Of a stretch of DNA of 41,651 nt, positions 30,881 through 39,015 are shown piece by piece. The stretch spans positions 1-41,651 of the forward strand of contig LHBX01000007.1 in the NCBI GenBank assembly GCA_001704065.1. The letters run 5' to 3'. A program made the translations under genes and the position numbers. The notes below the pieces were generated by a model. The model saw only the letters and a list, made by a program, of their open reading frames with translations, did no database searches and had not been told where the DNA came from. The stretch's first letter is position 1, and each line of letters opens with the position of its first letter. The DNA comes from Pelagibacteraceae bacterium GOM-A1. GTDB lineage: Bacteria > Pseudomonadota > Alphaproteobacteria > Pelagibacterales > Pelagibacteraceae.

Positions 30881-30910
30881 TTAGTAGGGCAGTTCTGTTG
30901 CCAGGTGTAC

Positions 30911-31333
30911 CTAAATTGTTGCATAGGACCTTGCCAATAAATCCACCTCATTATTAAGTTTATCTGTTGAATGTGCCTTTACCCAGCTCCATTTAATTTC
31001 AAAAGTATTTGATAGATTATCTAATTCAGTCCATAGTTCTTTATTCTTAACTTCTTTTTTATTTGCTGTTTTCCAACCATTTTTTTTCCAATTATGTATC
31101 CATTCAGTTATTCCAGATTTTACATATTTAGAATCTGTAAATATTTGAACCTTGCTTCCTTTTGGAATTTTTTTTAAAGCTTTAATCGGCGCAAGTAATT
31201 CCATTTGATTGTTTGTTGTATCTTTTTTGCTTCCTTTAATTTGAGTTTTCTTTCCATTATCAATAATAATTGCTGCCCAACCACCAGTTCCTGGATTACC
31301 AATGCAAGAACCATCTGTGTAGATTTTAATCAT
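30911..31333 (-). CDS. rnhA: Ribonuclease HI
   Basis: RNase HI cuts the RNA strand of RNA-DNA hybrids. The 140-residue protein keeps all catalytic acids: Asp in KIYTDGSCIGNPGTGGWAAI (~3-22), Glu in TTNNQMELLAPI (~40-51), Asp in IFTDSKYV (~64-71), and His/Asp in KAHSTDKLNNEVDLLAR (~118-134). I prefer the ATG at 31333, which overlaps the thrB stop as TGATG, to a TTG three bases upstream. It is the last gene of the run from ispH. A thrB-rnhA pairing is common in alphaproteobacteria. Confidence 0.96.
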   Translation of the reverse strand: MIKIYTDGSCIGNPGTGGWAAIIIDNGKKTQIKGSKKDTTNNQMELLAPIKALKKIPKGSKVQIFTDSKYVKSGITEWIHNWKKNGWKTANKKEVKNKELWTELDNLSNTFEIKWSWVKAHSTDKLNNEVDLLARSYATI

Positions 31334-32298
31334 CAAGAATAATCCTTAAATGAACTTAGATTTCTATGAAAATTCAGCTTATCTATATACTCTTTTGGAT
31401 CTTTAATTTTAATGATAGCTTGTTTAGGAGTATTTAAATAATCATAAGATCTAGTTAAAAGATATCTTAAAGCTGATCCTCTACACAAAGTATTTAAATT
31501 TCTTTTTTCAATTTCACTTAATTTTCTAACAGATTGGTAGCCTTTTAATAAATTTGAGGATCTATTTTTGTCTAAAATAAATTTTCTATTTTTCTTCTTA
31601 AAGCATAAAGCATTAATGCAAGTTGCTAATTCATAAGATAGGAAATCATTAGCTGAAAAATAAAAGTCTATAAATCCATGAAATCTACCTTTATTGAAAA
31701 AAATATTATCAATAAAAAGATCGCTATGAATTATTCCATTTGGCATCTTTTTAGGCCATTTTTTTTTTAGATCTCTCAAATCATCTTTCATTAAATCTTT
31801 TAAGTTTTTTGACAATTTATTAATTTTATTGTCTATTTTATTCAGAATTGATCCCCATGAATTAATCGATAGAGAATTTTTTCTATATAATTTTAATTTT
31901 TTTGAAGCCTTATGAAGAAGTGCTGCATTTTTTCCAACTATAAAACAATCTTTACTATTTAGTTGATCTTTATCTTTTCCTTCTAAGAAGCTGACAATAC
32001 ATGCCTTTTTATTTTTTAAATTAAATAAATATTTGCCATTTTTGTTTTTTATAGGAATTGGACATTTTACTTTTAATCTAGATAGACCAGACATAAGATT
32101 TACAAAAAATGGGAGATCTTTTTTCTTAACTCTTTTTTCATAAATAGTTAAAATGTATTTGTTTTTCTTTGTCTTCAAAAGGAAGTTGGTATTTTCAATA
32201 CCTTTTTTTATACCTGAATAATTTTCTATTTTTCCAATATTATATTTCTTCTCGATAAATTTTATCTGCCTATTATTAATTTTAGTATAAACAGCCAT
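31333..32298 (-). CDS. thrB: Homoserine kinase (ThrB2, aminoglycoside-phosphotransferase fold)
   Basis: This enzyme phosphorylates homoserine for threonine synthesis. It is the APH-fold type seen in alphaproteobacteria, not the GHMP type of enterics. The 321-residue protein opens with MAVYTKINNRQIKFIEKKYN. It has the ATP-anchor region KNKYILTIYEKR (~43-54), the catalytic loop IIHSDLFIDNIFF (~190-202) and the metal-binding GFIDFYFSANDF (~209-220). It shares one base with ispH upstream and rnhA downstream. Its pathway partner thrC lies convergent on the other strand. APH-fold kinases vary in substrate, but the neighbourhood supports homoserine. Confidence 0.9.
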   Translation of the reverse strand: MAVYTKINNRQIKFIEKKYNIGKIENYSGIKKGIENTNFLLKTKKNKYILTIYEKRVKKKDLPFFVNLMSGLSRLKVKCPIPIKNKNGKYLFNLKNKKACIVSFLEGKDKDQLNSKDCFIVGKNAALLHKASKKLKLYRKNSLSINSWGSILNKIDNKINKLSKNLKDLMKDDLRDLKKKWPKKMPNGIIHSDLFIDNIFFNKGRFHGFIDFYFSANDFLSYELATCINALCFKKKNRKFILDKNRSSNLLKGYQSVRKLSEIEKRNLNTLCRGSALRYLLTRSYDYLNTPKQAIIKIKDPKEYIDKLNFHRNLSSFKDYS

Positions 32299-33242
32299 TA
32301 ATTTAATTTTCCAGGAATTTTAAAAGTAATATTTTCTTTTACAATTTCAACTTCTTCTATGTTGACTGTAAATTGATCTTTTAACTCTGCTATAAATTTT
32401 TCAACAAGTATTTCTGGTGCCGAAGCACCTGATGAGATTCCAATCGTATTACATTCTTTAATTTTATCTATAGGCACCTGACTTTCTGAATGTATTAACT
32501 CAGCAGAACTACAACCAGAGTTTTTAGCAACCTCAACTAATCTTACCGAGTTAGATGAATTCCTACTTCCAATTACAAAAAACATATCACATTTATCTGC
32601 TATTTCTTTAACTGCCGATTGTCTATTTGTTGTTGCATAACATATGTCATCTTTTTTAGGTTCTTTAATATCTGGATATTTAGATTTTAAAGCTGCAATT
32701 ATATCTTTGGTATCATCTACAGAGAGTGTTGTTTGAGTTATGAAAGATAGCTCTTTATTTGAGATATTTTCATACTTATTTGCGTCCTCAATATTTTCAA
32801 TCAAATCTATTGAACCTTTTGGTAATTGACCCATAGTTCCAATAACTTCTGGATGGTTTTTGTGTCCTATTAATAATATATGATGACCTTGTTTATTTAA
32901 GTTTTCTGCTTCTCTATGAACTTTAGATACTAGAGGACACGTTGCATCTACAAACATCATATTTAAATTAGACGCTTCCTCTGGAACAGATTTTGGAACT
33001 CCATGTGCTGAGAATATAACTGGTCTAGACTTATCAATGATTTCATCTAGTTCTTCAACGAATATCGCTCCCATTTTTTTTAAACTCTCTACAACATGTT
33101 TGTTATGAACAATTTCATGTCTTACATAAACAGGAGCACCAAATTTATCTATACTCTTTTTCACAATTTCAATTGCTCTATCAACTCCCGCACAAAATCC
33201 TCTTGGTGCAGCTAAATAAATTTTTAAATTTTTGTTACTCAT
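32298..33242 (-). CDS. ispH: 4-hydroxy-3-methylbut-2-enyl diphosphate reductase
   Basis: IspH (LytB) is the [4Fe-4S] enzyme that makes IPP and DMAPP in the last MEP-pathway step. The protein has the iron-sulfur motif LAAPRGFCAGVDRAI (~10-24) and FVDATCPLVSKVHREA (~90-105). The third cysteine is in DDICYATTNRQSAV (~197-210), and the S-x-N and ISSGASAPE motifs are also present. I prefer the ATG at 33242 because AAAAAGG at 33249-33255 sits 6 nt upstream; an ATG at 33248 adds two residues but abuts that site. It lies 33 bp after a 42-aa membrane ORF that follows blh, so it may be read with the carotenoid genes. It overlaps thrB by one base. Confidence 0.97.
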   Translation of the reverse strand: MSNKNLKIYLAAPRGFCAGVDRAIEIVKKSIDKFGAPVYVRHEIVHNKHVVESLKKMGAIFVEELDEIIDKSRPVIFSAHGVPKSVPEEASNLNMMFVDATCPLVSKVHREAENLNKQGHHILLIGHKNHPEVIGTMGQLPKGSIDLIENIEDANKYENISNKELSFITQTTLSVDDTKDIIAALKSKYPDIKEPKKDDICYATTNRQSAVKEIADKCDMFFVIGSRNSSNSVRLVEVAKNSGCSSAELIHSESQVPIDKIKECNTIGISSGASAPEILVEKFIAELKDQFTVNIEEVEIVKENITFKIPGKLN

Positions 33243-33275
33243 TTTCATCCTTTTTAAAAAACGGAATTAAAAATA

Positions 33276-33404
33276 CTATACAAGCAATAAAAAAAAAAGG
33301 CTACCGAACATGGCCCAAAAACTTCCTACACTTGAGATGATGAAACCAATTGAAGATATAATGAACAATATCCATCCAATTAGATTTATAGTTTTATTTT
33401 TCAT
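33276..33404 (-). CDS. 42-aa membrane ORF coupled to blh
   Basis: An ATG at 33404 overlaps the blh stop (ATGA at 33401-33404), and the frame stays open for 42 codons to a TAG at 33276-33278. The product has a short polar start (MKNKTIN), then two hydrophobic stretches broken by GSFWAMFG (~27-34), ending in LFFLLLV. It would be a tiny inner-membrane protein with one long or two short helices. I do not recognise a family. The stop/start coupling argues that it is translated. A 10-T run lies near its end, so a single indel there would change the C-terminus. It may be a lineage-specific accessory of retinal synthesis. Confidence 0.55.
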   Translation of the reverse strand: MKNKTINLIGWILFIISSIGFIISSVGSFWAMFGSLFFLLLV

Positions 33405-34294
33405 TTTTTTTCTACCATGAATTCAAGTAAAATATGAGGAAAGGTTAATGAAGCCAATCCAACAAATATTATTTTAATAATACTTTCATCTATACCAAAT
33501 TTTTCTGAAATAAAATAAAAAACTATTAAATACATTATTGCTGTAATTACTGTAAGTGGAATAATTTTTCGTAAAAAAATAGGAAATCCTTTCATCAAAT
33601 TTTTATTTATTTCACTAATTAAACTTAGTGAGTGTCTTATAGAATGAAGAAAGCAGAAATAAATTGTGAAAGCCAATATAGGGTTAAAAAAATAGTTTAA
33701 AATAATTATTGAAAAACTATCTAAAAAAAGAATTGATCTTAAATCATTATTATTACCTCTATATATAAGAAAATTACTTAGCACTGATAATATAACTAAA
33801 GGAATTAAAAAATTATTAGCCACAATATTTTCGTCTATTGAAAAATTTAACATTTTAAAAATTTCGATTGTCTCAGTTTTATGAAACAGTAAGGGAGCTG
33901 AAATAACTAATGATCCTTTAATGAAATAAAAAATTTCTAAAAAATTAGCATTTTTTGTTTCGATAAAGTCACTATCCTCTTTGCCAAAATGATATGCTGC
34001 AACTATTAAAAAAAGTGAAAGCAACAATATTGGACTTAAAATCCAAATAAAAATAACAAAAATAGCAATACCTATATAAGTTATATAGAACACTTCTGTA
34101 TTTTTAATTTTATAAATTTTTAAAAGTTTTTTACCTTTTTCATGATCCAGCGCACCGTGAGAGATACCAATTGTAAGAATTAAAAAAAAACTAAAAAGTA
34201 TAAACGAATTATCTCTCAATACCTCAAAAGCAGAAAAAAAAATACAGATATTAAAAAAAATAATAGAATGAAAAAAATTTATTTTGTTGATCAT
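33401..34294 (-). CDS. blh: Beta-carotene 15,15'-dioxygenase, Brp/Blh family
   Basis: Blh cleaves beta-carotene to two molecules of retinal, the chromophore of microbial rhodopsins. The 297-residue protein is highly hydrophobic with about eight helices. The iron-binding histidines expected for the family are visible in GISHGALDHEKGK (~42-54), AAYHFGKEDSDF (~96-107), FCFLHSIRHSLSLI (~214-227) and LTFPHILLEFM near the C-terminus. It shares one base with crtY and overlaps a 42-aa ORF by 4 bp. Together with crtI, crtB and crtY this is the standard retinal branch. No opsin gene is in the window. Confidence 0.92.
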   Translation of the reverse strand: MINKINFFHSIIFFNICIFFSAFEVLRDNSFILFSFFLILTIGISHGALDHEKGKKLLKIYKIKNTEVFYITYIGIAIFVIFIWILSPILLLSLFLIVAAYHFGKEDSDFIETKNANFLEIFYFIKGSLVISAPLLFHKTETIEIFKMLNFSIDENIVANNFLIPLVILSVLSNFLIYRGNNNDLRSILFLDSFSIIILNYFFNPILAFTIYFCFLHSIRHSLSLISEINKNLMKGFPIFLRKIIPLTVITAIMYLIVFYFISEKFGIDESIIKIIFVGLASLTFPHILLEFMVEKK

Positions 34295-35361
34295 TATTTA
34301 AATACAGCTTTAATAAAAATCCATTTTGGCATCTTTAATATAATGGATAAATCCTCGAGAATATTACTTTTATTGGAAAGGAAATTTATTACTGTTTTTG
34401 ACTTGCTTTTAAACATTTTGAAGAAAATATTTGGCATGATCTCTGGCTTTTCAGCTAGGACTTTCAAAAAAACATTATCTAAAAACTTATACTTACTTTT
34501 TATATTGAAAGCTCTAGTTTGGGTTATTTTATCAATGTTTTGGGTAATATATTCTGCTTGTTCTTGAATATTTAGGAAAGTATAGCCAGTACTTAAACGT
34601 GTCATACCTCCAGCAGTTCCAATATTAATCGTATTTTTGTCGTTTTTAAATTTTGGATAAAATAATGGTATGGCCCCAACTTCTTTATAATTAATTTTAT
34701 ATTTTTTTAATTTTAGAGTGTTTTCGATGTAATCAGTAATTTGTTTATCATAATCTTTTTCACTATCATCTTCCATTTTTGAAAGCCACGTAGTTTCGAT
34801 TAAAGCTGATTTTTTTGAATAGGGTAGTGTATAGAAAAAATGAACACTTTTTTTTTGATCACAATCAAAGTCCATTAAATTCATTATTTGATCATCAAAA
34901 AAATCTTTTTCAGTTTCAATCTCAACACCTTGAAAGTGTTGCCATAAATTGGAATCTTTATTCTCAAGATTTGGCAAACTGTTAAATAAAATTGCGTTTT
35001 CTGTATTTACTTCACTAATATCTTTAAAGAATTGAATATTTGGATTTTTATTGATTTTATCTAAAATTTTTTTGTAGAATAGTCCACTATCAATACTTTC
35101 GTAAGGAGTTTCTTTACAATCTTTATATTCAACATTTCCTTTAAAATTGATTGTATAATCTTTCCATCTTTTTTTTACACAGTCATCAAACTTGTGAGGT
35201 ATAGTTTTCCAATATGACCAAGTTTTATCTCTTTTATATTCATCTCTTTTTTCAATAATTGCTAAAGTCTTATTTTTAAGTTTATCGTGATACTCTAACT
35301 CATAAGCCAATGTTAAACCTGCACAGCCACCTCCAATAATTATGTAATCAAAATCTTTCAT
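34294..35361 (-). CDS. crtY: Lycopene beta-cyclase (CrtY family)
   Basis: CrtY cyclises both ends of lycopene to give beta-carotene. I chose the ATG at 35361 (355 residues) over a TTG at 35370. The N-terminus is a dinucleotide-binding fold, DYIIIGGGCAGLTLAYEL (~4-21), followed by RDKTWSYW (~44-51), a typical CrtY segment. Later features are FFYTLPYSKKSALIETTWLS near 163-182 and GTAGGMTRLSTGYTF near 255-269, which resembles the family's G-x-x-G-x-x-x-P-x-T-G-Y-x-F motif with Leu-Ser in place of Pro-Ser/Thr. It overlaps crtB by 14 bp and blh by one base. Confidence 0.92.
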   Translation of the reverse strand: MKDFDYIIIGGGCAGLTLAYELEYHDKLKNKTLAIIEKRDEYKRDKTWSYWKTIPHKFDDCVKKRWKDYTINFKGNVEYKDCKETPYESIDSGLFYKKILDKINKNPNIQFFKDISEVNTENAILFNSLPNLENKDSNLWQHFQGVEIETEKDFFDDQIMNLMDFDCDQKKSVHFFYTLPYSKKSALIETTWLSKMEDDSEKDYDKQITDYIENTLKLKKYKINYKEVGAIPLFYPKFKNDKNTINIGTAGGMTRLSTGYTFLNIQEQAEYITQNIDKITQTRAFNIKSKYKFLDNVFLKVLAEKPEIMPNIFFKMFKSKSKTVINFLSNKSNILEDLSIILKMPKWIFIKAVFK

Positions 35362-36199
35362 TATACTCAATATCTTGCATTATTATCTCATGCTCTTTTA
35401 TTGTAAGTTTTTTATCTTCTTTTACAAAATATAATTTAATTAAATCACCAATAGATAGCACTGTTTGTAAGACTTTTCCCAAATTGTTTACATAAATTTT
35501 TCCTGATTTATTATAATTTTCTAAGTTTCCTTTTTTTAAGATTTCATTTCCAATTTGTCTATATACTCGTCTTGCAACCAAAATCGAAAATCTTAAAAAG
35601 AATGGAATTTTTTTAATTGATATAAAAGAATTATTATAAAATTTGTCAGCGATTTTTAGAATTCTTTTAATTTCACCAAAATTCTTTTTTATATAAAACC
35701 TATTATTGCTTTCATCTTCAATAACATCTCTTGAAATATTAGTTAATTGCATTGCAATACCTAAGTCAATTGCTCCTAAAAGTGCTGATCTTTCTTTGAC
35801 ACTTAAAATTTTTGCCATCATTAATCCAACTGTTCCAGCCACTCTATATGAATAAACATATAGATCTTTGTCAGTGTTGATTTCTACTTTTGATTTTATA
35901 TCAGTCTCTACGCCATCAAATAAATCATCAATTATTTTTTGTGATATTCTAAATTTGTTTATTAAAGCCCACATATTTTTAATTATTTGGTTATTTTCAT
36001 TTTTTAATTTGAAATCTTCTTTGAAAGTATTGAAATTTTTTAATTTCGTATCAAGATCACCTTTTTCATCTGCTATATTGTCTATGTATCTACAAAAATC
36101 GTACAAATTAGAGCAATCAGAGTAGACTTGTTTTGGTAAAAAGAAACCTGCCCAATTAAAAGATTTAGCGTATATCGACAAATAATTTTGTTCATTCAT
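35348..36199 (-). CDS. crtB: Phytoene synthase
   Basis: CrtB condenses two geranylgeranyl diphosphates into phytoene, the first committed carotenoid step. The 283-residue protein has the first Asp-rich motif in LYDFCRYIDNIADEKGD (~32-48) and the second in AMQLTNISRDVIEDESNNRF (~149-168), with YSYRVAGTVGLMMAKIL (~117-133) between them. The pattern fits phytoene rather than squalene synthase, and crtI and crtY flank it. The start shares one base with the crtI stop (TAATG). GGPP synthase (crtE) is not in the window, so the substrate must come from a gene elsewhere. Confidence 0.94.
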   Translation of the reverse strand: MNEQNYLSIYAKSFNWAGFFLPKQVYSDCSNLYDFCRYIDNIADEKGDLDTKLKNFNTFKEDFKLKNENNQIIKNMWALINKFRISQKIIDDLFDGVETDIKSKVEINTDKDLYVYSYRVAGTVGLMMAKILSVKERSALLGAIDLGIAMQLTNISRDVIEDESNNRFYIKKNFGEIKRILKIADKFYNNSFISIKKIPFFLRFSILVARRVYRQIGNEILKKGNLENYNKSGKIYVNNLGKVLQTVLSIGDLIKLYFVKEDKKLTIKEHEIIMQDIEYNERF

Positions 36200-37656
36200 T
36201 ACAAAATTTTATCTAAGACCTTTGCGGATGATAGGACTCCTGGAACACCAGCTCCAGGATGAGTGCCCGCTCCAACAAAATATAAACCGTCATAAACCTC
36301 AGATTTATTATGAAATCTAAAGTATGCTGATTGAGAAAATTTTGGCTGAATTGAAAAACCAGAGCCATATTTTGTGTTTAATTCATTCTCAAAATAATCA
36401 GGAGTTAAATAAAAATCATCTACAATATTTTCTCTTAAGTTAGGTAATAAACTTTTTTCCATTTTATCTATCACAAGTTTTTTTAGATTCTCTCCTTCGA
36501 TTGACCAGTTTATTTCTGATTTATTATTAGGTACAGGCACTAATACATAAAAGCAATCATGGTCTTTTGGTGCCATACTTGAATCTGTTGCGGTAGGTCT
36601 ATGTAGGTAATAGCTTATATCGTTATTTAATTTTTTGTTTACAAATATATCATCCAAGTGTTCTTTGTATTTATCGCCAAACTTTATAGTATGATGTTCA
36701 ACATTTTCGTATTTTTTCTTCGTTCCAAAATAATAAACAAACAAACCCATTGAATATTCCATTCTATTTATCTTCCAATTAAATAAGGTGTTATATTTTT
36801 GATTATTTAGCATTTTTGAATAAACACCAGGAGGATCTGCATTACAAACTACGTTATCTGCTTTAATTTTCTCATCTTCACTTGTCACAACCCCGACAAC
36901 TCTTTTATTTTCTGTAAGCAAATTTTTAACTTCTTTACCTTTAATAATTGTAACATCTTCTTCTAACATCAATTTCTCAAAACCTTTTATGATTTGTCCT
37001 GTTCCACCCATAGAATAATGAATTCCCCATTTTTTTTCTAAATACAAAATTAATCCGTATATAGAGGTTGTAGTAAAAGGGTTCCCACCCACCAATAATG
37101 GGTGCATACTAAATAGCCTTCTTAGTTTTTCATTTTCAATAAAACCACTAACCAAAGAATAAACAGATTTATAACTTTTTAAACTTAGCAATGCAGGAAT
37201 TTGCTTAAACATAAATGAAGGTTTATCAAATGGCACATCTGATAATTCTGAATAACCCTTATCAAATATTTTTTTTGTAAATTTAAGTAAATTTCTGTAA
37301 CCCACAACATCTTTATGATTAATTATTGCAATCTGTTCTTCCATTTTCTTTTCATCAGCTGAGTAATCAAAATGGCTTCCATCTTCGAAAACAAATCTGT
37401 ACCAAGTATCTAAATCTTTTATTTTTATATAATTATCTGGATTTTTATTAAAAAGTTTAAAAATTTCATAAATTAAATAAGGAGCAGTTATTACAGTTGG
37501 TCCACCATCATAAGTAAACCCATTACTTTTAAATACTCTCGCTCTTCCACCTAAATCTTTTTGTTTTTCAATTAAAGTAACTTTATGACCTTTTGCTCGA
37601 AGTCTAAGAGCTGCCGCCATACCACCAAAACCTGATCCAATTACAATGGAATTCAT
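36199..37656 (-). CDS. crtI: Phytoene desaturase (CrtI)
   Basis: CrtI desaturates phytoene to lycopene using FAD. The 485-residue protein opens with the FAD-binding VIGSGFGGMAAALRLRAKGH (~5-24) and KDLGGRARVF (~35-44), then FTYDGGPTVITAPYLIYEIF (~49-68). Near residues 203-224 are LYLEKKWGIHYSMGGTGQI features. The C-terminal signature is GLYFVGAGTHPGAGVPGVLS (~457-476), typical of bacterial CrtI. It heads the retinal operon and is 48 bp from the upstream atpF stop. Step number (three- or four-step) is not readable, but crtY and blh downstream imply lycopene as product. Confidence 0.96.
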   Translation of the reverse strand: MNSIVIGSGFGGMAAALRLRAKGHKVTLIEKQKDLGGRARVFKSNGFTYDGGPTVITAPYLIYEIFKLFNKNPDNYIKIKDLDTWYRFVFEDGSHFDYSADEKKMEEQIAIINHKDVVGYRNLLKFTKKIFDKGYSELSDVPFDKPSFMFKQIPALLSLKSYKSVYSLVSGFIENEKLRRLFSMHPLLVGGNPFTTTSIYGLILYLEKKWGIHYSMGGTGQIIKGFEKLMLEEDVTIIKGKEVKNLLTENKRVVGVVTSEDEKIKADNVVCNADPPGVYSKMLNNQKYNTLFNWKINRMEYSMGLFVYYFGTKKKYENVEHHTIKFGDKYKEHLDDIFVNKKLNNDISYYLHRPTATDSSMAPKDHDCFYVLVPVPNNKSEINWSIEGENLKKLVIDKMEKSLLPNLRENIVDDFYLTPDYFENELNTKYGSGFSIQPKFSQSAYFRFHNKSEVYDGLYFVGAGTHPGAGVPGVLSSAKVLDKIL

Positions 37657-37704
37657 ATTTCTTAATTTACATTATTTTTATAAAATTTGATAAACTATCT
37701 TAGT

Positions 37705-38202
37705 TTAAGAACTGATTTTCTTTAATTCTGTCTTTGTTTCTTCAAGATTTTTATTAAACAAATTGTCAAGTTTAGACTTATCAACAGATGTTGTAATAAT
37801 TTTTTTAACAGATTCTACAGCAATATTAATTGATGTATCTTTAATTTCTTTAATGGCATTATCCTTCATTTGAGAGATTTTAGTTTCTGCTAGACTTTTC
37901 TTCAGTTCAGCTGATTTATGAAATTTATCATTCATTTCAATTACAAATCTTTCAGTTTCATCTTTTGACTGCTGCATAATCTTTTCACTCTCAATTTTTG
38001 CAGTATCTAGCTTCTTTTGCGCCTCATCCAATAGTCTTTTAGACTCAGCTCGGAGTTTTTCACTTTCATCAATTTCATTTTTGATATCAGTAATCATTTT
38101 GCTTAATAAATTATTAACATTTTGAGGAACTTTTAAATAAATAAGCGCTCCAAAAAATATTACGAAAGATACTGCTACCCAAAATGTTGCATCAAATGCC
38201 AT
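37705..38202 (-). CDS. atpF: ATP synthase F0 subunit b
   Basis: Subunit b is part of the peripheral stalk linking F0 to F1. I chose the ATG at 38202 (165 residues, starting MAFDATFWVAVSFVIFFGA); the longer frame from 38238 would overlap the b' gene by 47 bp and put a lysine-rich tail before the helix. There is one membrane helix (~6-26), then a long charged coiled coil (~35-150) with heptad-like Lys/Glu/Ile patterning. It is last of the F0 genes and overlaps b' by 11 bp. No F1 gene follows; crtI begins 48 bp later. Confidence 0.93.
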   Translation of the reverse strand: MAFDATFWVAVSFVIFFGALIYLKVPQNVNNLLSKMITDIKNEIDESEKLRAESKRLLDEAQKKLDTAKIESEKIMQQSKDETERFVIEMNDKFHKSAELKKSLAETKISQMKDNAIKEIKDTSINIAVESVKKIITTSVDKSKLDNLFNKNLEETKTELKKISS

Positions 38203-38782
38203 TATGTTTTTCCATTTCTTTTTTAGAAAGATCTTCAACTATGGCTGAAAGACTACTTTTATTTATATCTTCACCAATTAATTGTTTAACTAGATCGGAG
38301 GATGTCTCAATTGCAATTTTAGTAACTTTCTCTTGAGAAGTTTTTTTTAATTGGTCTATTTCTTCTTCAGCTTTTATTATTTCTTTTTCGATATCCTTTT
38401 CTAAAGATAATCTTTTATTGTTTATATCGTCCAAAACTTTTTGTCTTTCGCTATTAAAGAAGTTTTTTGCTTCGACTTTTGTATCATTGATAATTTTATC
38501 AAATTCTTTAACTTTTTTTTCAGTTTCTTCCCGTTGCTTGTCTGCAGTTTCGATATTCTCTAAGATTTGTGATTTTCTGGTTTCAAGATTGTTACTAATC
38601 TTTGGTAGTATAAACTTAGATAAAATTATAAACAATAATCCAAAGGTAAGTACTAACCAAAAAATTTGAGATATCCAAAACTCGGGATTAAGCTGGGGCA
38701 TACCTCCACTCTCAGCGCTTTTAGCGCTATAAGTAAAGATAAGACTTAAAGCTAGAAATTGAAAAATTATCTTTTTCAACAT
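38192..38782 (-). CDS. atpG: ATP synthase F0 subunit b'
   Basis: This is the second peripheral-stalk subunit, as in alphaproteobacteria and cyanobacteria. The 196-residue protein has an extra N-terminal hydrophobic stretch (MLKKIIFQFLALSLIFTYSA) that may be a cleaved signal peptide. The family segment MPQLNPEFWISQIFWLVLTF (~28-47), the membrane helix and FILPKISNNLETRKSQI (~62-78) follow. The rest is a long coiled coil. It lies 3 bp after atpE and before b, the usual alphaproteobacterial order. Some annotators call it atpF' or atpX. Confidence 0.9.
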   Translation of the reverse strand: MLKKIIFQFLALSLIFTYSAKSAESGGMPQLNPEFWISQIFWLVLTFGLLFIILSKFILPKISNNLETRKSQILENIETADKQREETEKKVKEFDKIINDTKVEAKNFFNSERQKVLDDINNKRLSLEKDIEKEIIKAEEEIDQLKKTSQEKVTKIAIETSSDLVKQLIGEDINKSSLSAIVEDLSKKEMEKHNGI

Positions 38783-38785
38783 TAA

Positions 38786-39013
38786 TTAAAACGCGAAAAG
38801 AATAATTAATGCAACAACTAATCCAAATAAACCAGTCGCTTCTGCTAATGCAAAGCCTAATAGCAAGTTTGGAAACTGCTTTTGAGCTGCAGATGGATTT
38901 CTCATTGCACCTGAAAGATAATTTCCAAAAATTATCCCAATTCCAACTCCTGCACCTGCAAGTGCAATTGCTGCTAGTCCTGCTCCTATCATTTTTGCTG
39001 CTTCTAATTCCAT
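38786..39013 (-). CDS. atpE: ATP synthase F0 subunit c (proteolipid)
   Basis: Subunit c forms the rotating ring that carries ions through F0. The 75-residue hairpin has helix one with the glycine motif GAGVGIGIIFG (~20-30), the polar loop MRNPSAAQKQ (~37-46) and helix two with the ion-binding carboxylate Glu in FALAEATGLFGLVVALI (~54-70). The residues around Glu lack the Gln, Ser and Tyr set of sodium-binding rings, so proton coupling is expected. It has the strongest Shine-Dalgarno of the ATP-synthase genes here, in line with c being needed in many copies. Confidence 0.98.
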   Translation of the reverse strand: MELEAAKMIGAGLAAIALAGAGVGIGIIFGNYLSGAMRNPSAAQKQFPNLLLGFALAEATGLFGLVVALIILFAF

Positions 39014-39015
39014 TA

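Noticed and set aside
30888..30902. GGCA/TGCC stem in the gap between the peroxiredoxin gene and rnhA
   Set aside because: Only four base pairs with a 7-nt loop, and no T tract on either strand. The short GC-richer stretch is noted, but it does not fold like a terminator or a tRNA.
34268..34567. 99-aa plus-strand open frame opposite the crtY end
   Set aside because: It overlaps crtY and blh entirely on the other strand and lacks domains or a ribosome-binding site.
37691..37707. TAAACTA-TCT-TAGTTTA hairpin at the atpF stop, possible terminator before crtI
   Set aside because: The 7-bp stem has a single G-C pair, there is no clear U tract on the minus strand, and it overlaps the atpF stop. 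Too weak to call.
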